A DNA stretch of 11,225 bases, from the NCBI GenBank assembly GCA_030044045.1, contig JASHWO010000288.1, positions 1 through 11,225 of the forward strand, given 5' to 3'. Position 1 is the first letter of the stretch, and the number at the start of each line of letters is the position of its first letter. The DNA comes from Acidimicrobiales bacterium. GTDB lineage: Bacteria > Actinomycetota > Acidimicrobiia > Acidimicrobiales > RAAP-2. The notes beneath the pieces were generated by a model that saw only the letters and a list, made by a program, of their open reading frames with translations, made no database searches and was not told the origin of the DNA. Position numbers and translations under genes: made by a program. Shown piece after piece: positions 8,001-11,225 of this stretch.

Positions 8001-11000
8001 GCGTAGGCGAACGCGGCGCCGACGGTGTGGGCTCCCGCCGCCAACACCGAGGCCGGCAGGCCGCACGTGGCCGTCCCGGCGTGGTCCACCGGCTGGGCAC
8101 TGCAGGCGGCCACCGGCACGCCGTCGACGGTGAAGGCCGCCGTGCCCGCCGTGACCGGGGTGGTGCCCGACGTGACGGTGGCGGTGGCGGTGAGCGGCAC
8201 CCCGTAGGCGGCCGAGGTGACAGCCGACCCCGACGGCCCGTCCACGACGAGCGTGAGGGCGGTGGGCTGGCCGCTCACCTTGACGTACCACGGCACCGAG
8301 GCCGAGCCGGTGGTCAGCGACGACGGGCCGCTCGGCGCGGGCACGTAGGTGGCCACCACTGTGTCGAGGTTGCCGGGCACCGGGACGAACGTGCAGGACA
8401 CCTGGCCTGTGGTCCCGACCGGCACTGTGGAGCAGGTACCGCCTCCCGTGGCGGTGACGACCTGGCCGTTCTGCACGAACGTGACGTGCCCCCCGACGGG
8501 GGCGCTGCCTGTCGGGGCGGCGTCGGCCACGAGGGCGTGGACGGTGATGGCCTTCCCGCCTGTCGCTGTCACCGGGTGGGTCTGTGTGGCCGGGGGGCTG
8601 AAGGTGACCGAGGTCGAGTCCTTGGCCGCGGTGTAGGTGACCAGCGCCGATGCGCTCGGCTGCCAGTCGGTGCAGGCGCTCCCCGGTGTAGACGGGCAGT
8701 AGTTGGCCGAGACGGTGATCGGTGTGAGGGTGGTCGGCGCGGCGACGGCCGTGCAGGTCGCCCTGCCGTCGGTGGCCGGGACCGCGGTGCAGCCGGCGAC
8801 CGGGGTCCGGGAGGCCCCCTCCTCGAACTCGACCACCCCGTCGGGCGGGGCTGTGGTGTGACTGGTGTCGGTCACGGTGGCCACCACGGTGACGGGCACG
8901 CCCACCTCGGCCGACCCCCCCTTCGGTGTGACGGTCACCGTGGTCGCCGAACCGGCCTGGCCGACGGCGATCGTGGACGCTGCCGACGAGGCGGGGTTGG
9001 TCTCGGCGTCGCCGGCGTAGGCCCCGAGCACCTTCTCGCTGGCCGCCTTCCCGCCTGTCCCGGGGACAACCGTGCACGGCCCGGCCAGCCCGGTGCCCGC
9101 TGTGACCGGCGCCGGGTTGCGCTGGCCGGAGCCGGTGCAGGTGATCGCCGTGCCGCCGGCCTGCTGGTAGGTCACCGTGCCCGGGCTGGCGTCCCCGCCG
9201 GGGAGCCCCTTCACCGTGGCCTGCACCGTCACCTGCTCGCCGTAGGTGACGCTGGCCGGTGTGGGGGCGGCCGAGGTGAGGTGCAGTGTGACGGTCGGCG
9301 TGACCTTTGTCACCTTCTGGGAGTACACGGTCGACGTCGACGAGCCGTTGTCGCCCTCCCCGGCGAACCCGGCCGACAGTGTGTAGGTCGAGCCCGGTAC
9401 CAGCTTGGTGTCGTGGCAGTCCACGGTGTCCGCTGTGCCCGCGGCCAGACCTGTCGAGATCGTCTGTGTGCAGGCCAGGGAGGCGGCTGTGGCCGTACCT
9501 GTCAGCTTGTCGTAGAAATGGACCTTGCCCCCGCTGAGGGAGTCCGAGGCGTACGCCTGCGGCGTGACCGTCGCCTCGAGGTTCGAGGTCGCCGAGTCGT
9601 AGATGACCGCGGTGACCGAGGTGGGGTCTGTGACCGTGGTGAGCGTGACCGCGCTGCTCGTGCTGGCGGCGTAGGCGCTGTTCCCCCCGTAGGTCGCCGT
9701 GTAGCCCTGCGCTCCGAGGGTGCCGGGGTTGCGGAACCTGCAGACCGCTGCCCCGGCGGCGGACACCGGCACCGCTGTGCAGCCGGAGACGGCAGCGCCC
9801 CCCGATCCCTTGAACTCGACGGTGCCACCCAGTGTGGGCCCGCTGGCGTGCACCGTGGCGTCGAGGACCACTGTCTTCCAGCCGGCGGGGACGCTTGTCG
9901 CTCCGGCCGGGACCGACGAGGGTGTGAGGACCAGCGAGGTGGTGGTCGACTGCAGGCTCCAGCTCAGTGTGACCTGGGCGTATGTGTAACTGAACCCTGT
10001 GTAGGCGGCGCCGGTGACCCATGTTGTGCCGTGGACGCCGCTGGAGCCACCGCCGCCACCGCCACCGCTGCCGTCGGTGCCACCACCACCACCACCGCCG
10101 CCGCCGTACCACCCGCCACCGCCGCCACCGCCGCCGCCGCCGCTGTGGGCGGCGCCATTGCCCCTGCCGCCGCCACCGCCGCTGTGGCCCGAACCAGAGG
10201 CACCCGATGTGCCCGCCGAGCACGCGTTCCCGCCGCCACCGCCGCCGACGTTCGACGGGGTAGCGCCGCCGCCGCCGTACCCGCCCGGCGCCTCGTCGAT
10301 GAAGCAGTCGGTGCCGCCGCCGTTGGACCCGCCACCACCGTTCTGACCGCCGCTCCCTCCGTCGACGGCTGTCGCCCCGGCGCCGTAGCTCCCGGCACCG
10401 GCACCGGCACCGGCAACCGCCACGGCGACTGTGCCGGACACGGTGACCCCGGTCCACCCGCCGCCGCCGCCGCCGTAGCGTGTCGAGTGCCCGAAGCCGC
10501 CGTTGCCGCCACCGGGCCAGGCGCCGTCCGGTGTCGGGTCGGTGGACCCGCCGCCGTCACCGCCGACCGTGATGTAGAGCGTCCGGTTCCACCCGCCCTC
10601 GCCGACCGCGATCGTTGTCACGTCGATTGTCCCGATGACGTGGGCGCCGTGACCGCCCGGGGTGGTGTCGACCCCGCCGCCGGGCGCCCCCCAGAGCACC
10701 ATCTGGATCGTCTGGACCCCGGCCGGGACCACTAGCGAGCGCACGTTGTCTGTTGTGTAGTTGTAGGTGCAGTGGACGGTCTTCCCTGTTGTGGTCGCAC
10801 TGCAGCCGGGCTGGAGGCTCGATGTCGACGCCGGAGCGGAAGGCGGCGCCGGGACCGGCAGGGGCCGTGGCTTCCGGGAGCCGTCGAGGACGGCCGGCAC
10901 CACCAGCGCGGCGGCGACGGCGACACAGAGGAGGGAGACGCCGGCACCGGGGAGGTGCCGCACCACGGCGGCGCCCGCCCGCACCAGCCGACGGCTCCCG

Positions 11001-11011
11001 CTTACGTCCAT
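1922..11011 (-). CDS. Giant multidomain surface protein: Gly-rich, Ig-like, beta-repeat, kelch, C-terminal anchor
   Basis: A single uninterrupted frame of 3029 aa. Order by residue: basic N-terminus and hydrophobic segment (1-42); Pro/Ser linker; ALK/LTK-type glycine-rich domain (about 65-355); seven group-3-like bacterial Ig domains (about 354-1124); an unassigned beta-rich region (about 1125-2507) rich in Thr, Ser, Gly and Val; a Pro then Gly/Ser linker (about 2508-2620); a kelch propeller (about 2621-2968); a hydrophobic helix (about 2990-3015); and a basic tail with seven consecutive Arg. This predicts an exported protein tethered by its C-terminus with the bulk outside the membrane. Adhesion, aggregation or surface scaffolding is the most likely role (inferred); no catalytic motif was recognised. 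I chose ATG 11011 because the basic and hydrophobic signal segment follows, GGGGTGG lies about 5 nt upstream, and a -10-like box lies 30 nt upstream. The 35 open codons farther upstream (to 11116) would bury the signal and cover the promoter. It appears monocistronic within the window. Thr ACA codons are unusually frequent. Confidence 0.9.
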   Translation of the reverse strand: MDVSGSRRLVRAGAAVVRHLPGAGVSLLCVAVAAALVVPAVLDGSRKPRPLPVPAPPSAPASTSSLQPGCSATTTGKTVHCTYNYTTDNVRSLVVPAGVQTIQMVLWGAPGGGVDTTPGGHGAHVIGTIDVTTIAVGEGGWNRTLYITVGGDGGGSTDPTPDGAWPGGGNGGFGHSTRYGGGGGGWTGVTVSGTVAVAVAGAGAGAGSYGAGATAVDGGSGGQNGGGGSNGGGTDCFIDEAPGGYGGGGATPSNVGGGGGGNACSAGTSGASGSGHSGGGGGRGNGAAHSGGGGGGGGGGWYGGGGGGGGGTDGSGGGGGGGSSGVHGTTWVTGAAYTGFSYTYAQVTLSWSLQSTTTSLVLTPSSVPAGATSVPAGWKTVVLDATVHASGPTLGGTVEFKGSGGAAVSGCTAVPVSAAGAAVCRFRNPGTLGAQGYTATYGGNSAYAASTSSAVTLTTVTDPTSVTAVIYDSATSNLEATVTPQAYASDSLSGGKVHFYDKLTGTATAASLACTQTISTGLAAGTADTVDCHDTKLVPGSTYTLSAGFAGEGDNGSSTSTVYSQKVTKVTPTVTLHLTSAAPTPASVTYGEQVTVQATVKGLPGGDASPGTVTYQQAGGTAITCTGSGQRNPAPVTAGTGLAGPCTVVPGTGGKAASEKVLGAYAGDAETNPASSAASTIAVGQAGSATTVTVTPKGGSAEVGVPVTVVATVTDTSHTTAPPDGVVEFEEGASRTPVAGCTAVPATDGRATCTAVAAPTTLTPITVSANYCPSTPGSACTDWQPSASALVTYTAAKDSTSVTFSPPATQTHPVTATGGKAITVHALVADAAPTGSAPVGGHVTFVQNGQVVTATGGGTCSTVPVGTTGQVSCTFVPVPGNLDTVVATYVPAPSGPSSLTTGSASVPWYVKVSGQPTALTLVVDGPSGSAVTSAAYGVPLTATATVTSGTTPVTAGTAAFTVDGVPVAACSAQPVDHAGTATCGLPASVLAAGAHTVGAAFAYAGGTYGNSNGTAGVTVTAAPTATSLAAGPDATTAGDILLTATVADTAPGAATPPAGTVAFAAAGTTIASCTAVPLAAAGGATATATCAVPAPAAATTYAATYAPAAGDFATSTEGTTTFTPGAACSAAFADVWAQAGGTFTFTAGRLGGATDGMSVSLGSVSGGCTATLTVPFTGASLSLFGKTLAVTGSLRGYVEEAGGAVQACVTGGSLGLPGGWDLGSVSLSAGEALCFTVGTVSGANGVLTGVSASLTVTTATLPAGVPDPSVAYRLTLTLASSPAPELVVHVAPAGTPPAGTPFATLTVTVTGKTGGFAGTGALEIGNVPFVGSPLQATFHVAGGSSGSIAGSFTFALPTATYAPVPGLQLGGLSVTLSSSTGLTVKATATLGYGAQQLTVSLTGAYDKGTWSLTLAATPISPWSPFSGLTLTPTLKGSLSIATGGGHTVVTYDFEGGTVPSGGSGGTPLATWSPVPGVTLTIDCVAFAFGVAPACAAGPGATSPTDPTLYAQGSLAVGGSGGLAVGFMGSVDLKSGRVTLSLDATAGPASVTPVPGLTLTVTGLTVSGRTSSLEVTGTATAAVPVLGATAAHPFTVSFRDQGGTLVVAGGHSFASLGVPLTGFFAYASAAVSTYATGQPTIGTVDLAQGFNGWAVYHPTAGVIAVLQQVGFTLPSGDAVTFTATWTPKGSPTFTAVLASPSSGFPFLSLPDGGSITSASLSYSAGALSLAIAGTIPVPGSAPAQIQVQLTVGSGGTFSGTATVTGLVVFGQDVGLVGTISRSASGAITATVSSCQPTAKGCVKGPIAGPFTPFPGVPLQLSTVSFSLGTGGLAVAGTMTVDGLGSLTVSGTLQSLRTWAVTVTAAAAHSWSPAPGVTISPSFTGTVTDAAGTVTFSLTASGSAGTPLFTLSPPGVTLSITSVGLGNAPPPKGCTVKKVGDLWLTVDGSLAVSAAGLSGSVAAAGCFDLTGGGFTVTATFTQLSFSALTGNLTFGAPTVVVSETGKTYQAAIDATLTVKMPSGGTLVFRATLQVEHGGGFVVGAEVNLSQWLGTDGDTAYLYYASKAVSGFSTGDPTLAKIDLVQGLNFALAIHLPTTVISGLGDIGIHLPAHTALTALGTADFATDTYSLKISISLGTGVQLFTSGGTAMYLVTGFLEVKLSPSTVQFSVGLTARLHVAPPTTGATGSTVALVGEISVSDTGVSVSLSLGTCGGSTPGWTDAFGLTGLTVKCAGLTGGITFEPPFVNIGLYGTITSLPSVVANPTGYQDGAPISFAFNLDPFLLSLSIGTKTSTTPALEPLSYFGQGTLIKVYYASLYISPTGATIGTQHFTAGISLAFHATLFSVNVALTATIGLSPPSIHFSATISKITVGPLSIGPVSVLLTASPSNFEFQFTGTATLGPGSTKIGPLLKVGGKLSASVQVELSKSGFSAFIWGTVAVTVAALIAQTTCYTDTIWPYPCNYQWEGTGFSAHLTRTGFSVTSSGVTLEVDGYSVTFDYDGKVSVSTAEVHRAGPGPVARGRLAVAGRAGDRHHRPSPGMVLAADDQPLRPTAHPLPPTTPPAPAPGPGHAILVPTPSSGTGGGSSGASGSSGSGTGSSTGAGTGTTASGQGSVGVAPAGSGTVVGTWSGVPSMGQDRAFAAEATLHDGDVLVAGGLGAGKSVLASAEVYDPATRHWAQVGTLGTPRAGATAAVLPDGDVLVAGGLGADHQPLRSAEIYDPRTGTWSSTGQLGSARGFPQSAGLPGGDVLVLGGTGPGHGPLRSAEIYDPRTGRFSPTGSLSTPRAFAAVTTLGDGDVLVAGGQGPHGALATAERYHPSTGRWSPAGTMSVPRTMAAAVTLPGGDALVVGDGADGDRYDPATGAWTTTEGMAEATTMPLVAALPGGRVLVAGDDGATSGAVVAEVYQPRTTGWADAGTMASAREGAAVAALSNGQVLVAGGGDVTGRPGQRPVVSIQSSAEIYSPPAGAGRHPSSPNGTPVLAVAGGGFGGAPLVVTVVGGSLLAVAALSWLVVSDRRRRRRRPATDPG
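2105..3150 (-). repeat. Kelch-repeat beta-propeller domain, about 49-residue blades (part of the giant protein)
   Basis: Repeats carry the kelch signature: a hydrophobic strand ending DGDVLVAGG, then SAEIYDPRTG, then W and a T/S-P-R or S-A-R turn. DGDVLVAGG-type strands occur near 3070, 2922, 2775 (DVLVLGG), 2628, 2482 (degenerate, DALVVGD), 2355 (RVLVAGD) and 2210 (QVLVAGG), about 147 bp apart for the first four. Blade 5 is shortened and lacks SAEIYDP apart from RYDPATG. The last repeat ends at AEIYSPPAG without its TW...R strand, while TWSGVPSMGQDR stands alone before the first repeat. That suggests a closed seven-bladed propeller with N- and C-terminal strands sharing one blade. Kelch propellers usually bind proteins or glycans; the ligand is unknown. 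Confidence 0.88.
2693..2878 (-). repeat. Exact 39-bp direct repeat between adjacent kelch blades
   Basis: Positions 2693-2731 and 2840-2878 are identical over 39 bp, 147 bp (49 codons) apart, encoding the same LRSAEIYDPRTG in blades 2 and 3. Silent sites are also identical, indicating recent blade duplication or gene conversion. A partial, diverged version occurs near 2995-3020. Confidence 0.85.
3151..3490 (-). other. Disordered linker between beta-repeat region and kelch propeller (part of the giant protein)
   Basis: The membrane-distal half is rich in Arg, His, Pro and Gly (for example VHRAGPGPVARGRLAV) followed by Pro-rich PLPPTTPPAPAPGPG. The other half is almost pure Gly/Ser/Thr/Ala (SSGTGGGSSGASGSSGSG). 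Composition indicates a flexible, protease-accessible hinge. Both flanks are in the same frame, so I see no evidence of a frameshift despite the changed composition. Confidence 0.7.
4619..4885 (-). repeat. Duplicated module, copy B (residues about 2043-2131 of the giant protein)
   Basis: Contains YYASKAVSGFSTGDPTL, IDLVQGLNFALAIHLP, then GDIGIHLPAHTAL. It aligns with copy A at 5954-6187 (YASAAVSTYATGQPTI, VDLAQGFNGWAVYHPT, VGFTLPSGDAV) in order and spacing, with shared YAS, AV-S, TG-P-T, DL-QG-N and LP positions. Similarity probably begins some 20 residues earlier at FRA/FRD. A more divergent third candidate lies near 3977-4120 (IKVYYASLYISPTG, then FTAGISLAFHATLF). Confidence 0.7.
5954..6187 (-). 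repeat. Duplicated module, copy A (residues about 1609-1686 of the giant protein)
   Basis: Starts GHSFASLGVPLTGFFAYAS and continues through VDLAQGFNGWAVYHPT to VTFTATW. It is clearly homologous to copy B, roughly 35-40% identical over the best 50 residues by eye. The conserved core [YF]AS-x-AV-S-x-x-TG-x-P-T-x6-DL-x-QG-x-N looks like a defined domain and not low-complexity beta sequence. Family not recognised. Confidence 0.7.
7636..9955 (-). repeat. Seven tandem Ig-like domains, bacterial group 3 type (part of the giant protein)
   Basis: Approximate residue bounds are 354-462, 463-569, 570-684, 685-794, 795-913, 914-1021 and 1022-1124. Each has the pattern of Big_3-type domains: T-T-x-V-x-x near the start, a central G-x-V-x-F strand (for example GGTVEFKG, DGVVEFEEG, GGHVTFVQNG, AGTAAFTVDG), and a late A-x-Y/F strand (for example YTATYGG, VVATYVP). 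All seven carry a Cys pair about 10-20 residues apart (for example GCTAVPVSAAGAAVC and AACSAQPVDHAGTATC), presumably a disulfide outside the cell. Such arrays are usual stalks of bacterial adhesins. The last two domains are more Ala-rich and use far fewer ACA codons than the others. Confidence 0.85.
9947..10819 (-). other. ALK/LTK-type glycine-rich domain (part of the giant protein)
   Basis: Residues about 65-355. It begins with VPAGVQTIQMVLWGAPGGG, then GGHGAHVIGTIDVT and TLYITVGGDGGG, the characteristic opening of the bacterial Gly-rich family related to the ALK/LTK extracellular glycine-rich domain: a beta-sandwich lead-in followed by poly-Gly. Long Gly tracts follow, including runs of 9 to 10 Gly, interrupted by YGGGGGGWTG, GTDCFIDEAPGGYGG and GGGWYGGG. 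The domain closes with SYTYAQVTLSW. It lacks a PE domain, so it is not a mycobacterial PE-PGRS protein. Role unknown in bacteria; likely a poly-Gly-helix structural or adhesive module. Confidence 0.75.
10041..10140 (-). repeat. CCR trinucleotide tract encoding poly-Gly
   Basis: On the plus strand the stretch is nearly pure CCA/CCG triplets, with more of the same to about 10350 and again near 10455-10480. It encodes the longest Gly runs of the giant protein using GGT and GGC. The repeat unit is a triplet, so length change by slippage would add or remove Gly without shifting the frame. Confidence 0.85.
10880..11011 (-). other. N-terminal signal or signal-anchor segment (part of the giant protein)
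   Basis: Residues 1-20 carry five positive charges (RR near 7-8, then R11, R18, H19), followed by a hydrophobic stretch VSLLCVAVAAALVVPAVL (about 25-42) and a basic, Pro-rich exit. This is a Sec-type export signal. The single Cys is not in a convincing lipobox, and the RR pair is too far from the hydrophobic core and lacks the usual consensus for a Tat signal. Confidence 0.75.
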
Positions 11012-11040
11012 CCTCACCACCCCGATCCAAAGGCTGGGGA

Positions 11041-11046
11041 AGTGTA
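11041..11046 (-). promoter_or_regulatory. Putative -10 box of the giant surface-protein gene
   Basis: The minus strand reads TACACT here, matching the actinobacterial TAnnnT -10 pattern, 30 nt before the ATG at 11011. A start of transcription near 11034 would leave a leader of about 23 nt with the SD-like GGGGTGG. No good -35 hexamer stands at 16-18 bp upstream. This is one of the few AT-richer spots in the area. Confidence 0.4.
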
Positions 11047-11129
11047 CCCTGCGCCGCCCGCCGCCCACCGGGAAGGCGTTCGGGCCGGCATGCTCGGGCC
11101 GGCGACCGCCGGCCACGGGCGGTCACTGC

Positions 11130-11135
11130 CACGAT
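11130..11135 (+). promoter_or_regulatory. Possible -10 element for a rightward transcript
   Basis: CACGAT lies 6 nt before the ATG at 11142, the spacing expected for a leaderless actinobacterial transcript that begins at or next to the start codon. The first base deviates from TAnnnT and no -35 is seen, so support is weak. Confidence 0.25.
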
Positions 11136-11141
11136 GGGAAC

Positions 11142-11192
11142 ATGGCGCCATACGGGCCGGCGCGCCGCCGGGACGGGAGAGCCACCGGATGA
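11142..11192 (+). CDS. 16-residue ORF, ATGA-overlapping the next start
   Basis: Encodes MAPYGPARRRDGRATG with its TGA at 11190-11192 overlapping the ATG at 11189. It follows a -10-like CACGAT and could be a leaderless leader peptide coupled to the downstream gene. It is short and Arg-rich, as any frame in such GC-rich DNA tends to be, so it may not be a gene. Confidence 0.25.
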   Translation: MAPYGPARRRDGRATG

Positions 11193-11225
11193 CGGCACGC
11201 CCGGCTGCCGCTCGCCCCGCTACCG
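11189..11225 (+). CDS. Start of a rightward gene, truncated by the window end
   Basis: ATG 11189 opens MTARPAAARPAT and is still open at the last base. A good SD-like GGGAG (11175-11179) sits 9 nt upstream. Divergent placement from the giant gene would make the 178 bp between their starts a shared promoter region. Twelve codons do not allow a functional call. A competing frame from ATG 11134 is also open to the end but lacks a comparable SD. Confidence 0.4.
   Translation, partial: MTARPAAARPAT

Noticed and set aside
10014..10346. Poly-proline ORF on the plus strand
   Set aside because: It is simply the complement of the Gly-coding triplet tract; no RBS or other support.
6216..10457. 1413-codon minus-strand frame within the giant gene
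   Set aside because: Out-of-frame shadow rich in Arg and His. The true frame carries recognisable domains throughout this interval.
3929..10735. Very long open frame of 2268 codons on the plus strand, antisense to the giant gene
   Set aside because: It is codon-register antisense to the giant gene. Stops there need TTA, CTA or TCA codons in the sense frame, which are nearly absent in this GC-rich gene. Its product is Arg/Gly/Ala/Pro-rich with no domain.
9947..10819. PE-PGRS-type mycobacterial protein
   Set aside because: No PE domain or GGAGG-style repeat; the VPAGVQTIQMVLWGAPGGG opening fits the ALK/LTK-like Gly-rich family better.
11012..11116. N-terminal extension of the giant protein by 35 residues
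   Set aside because: It would place a charged segment ahead of the export signal and cover the only plausible -10 box. ATG 11011 has SD-like sequence and is followed at once by the signal segment.
1..11225. CRISPR array, tRNA, rRNA, insertion sequence or prophage genes
   Set aside because: No evenly spaced short repeats with unique spacers, no cloverleaf-like sequence, no transposase or integrase motif were found. The repeats present are protein-coding or the single 42-bp pair.

Overview
This is a very GC-rich window (around 70% G+C by eye, third codon positions almost always G or C). It fits a high-GC actinomycete such as an Acidimicrobiia-type lineage; that placement is inferred from composition and gene content, not from a marker gene. 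I see no rRNA, tRNA, CRISPR array, transposase or phage gene.

Layout. (1) Positions 1-116 hold a 42-bp segment present twice with a 74-bp period. It spans a stop/start (ATGA) junction: the apparent tail of an upstream gene, a 25-codon mini-ORF, and the start of the next gene, with three perfect GC hairpins in the same stretch. (2) Positions 108-1778 (+) encode a complete 556-aa ANL-superfamily fatty acyl-CoA synthetase of the FadD17/FATP type. (3) Positions 1779-1921 are a short convergent intergenic gap. (4) Positions 1922-11011 (-) are one giant gene of 3029 codons, over 80% of the window. It encodes a surface protein: N-terminal signal or anchor segment, ALK/LTK-type glycine-rich domain, seven Ig-like domains, about 1380 residues of unassigned beta-rich repeats containing a duplicated module, a Pro/Gly/Ser linker, a kelch propeller that appears seven-bladed, and a C-terminal membrane helix with a seven-arginine tail. 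(5) Positions 11012-11225 are a divergent intergenic region with a -10-like box for the giant gene, then a short ORF and the first codons of a rightward gene cut by the window end.

How the genes relate. The acyl-CoA synthetase appears to be the last gene of a rightward operon entering from the left, because its start overlaps an upstream stop. The giant gene is convergent to it, is transcribed alone within the window, and has no visible metabolic link to it. The giant protein looks like an exported, membrane-tethered adhesin or surface-scaffold molecule, inferred from its architecture. The most unusual signals are the unclassified central domain, a strong single-codon anomaly (Thr ACA is frequent in the giant gene although other A-ending codons are nearly absent, and ACA is absent from the neighbouring synthetase), and the duplicated ATGA junction at the left end.
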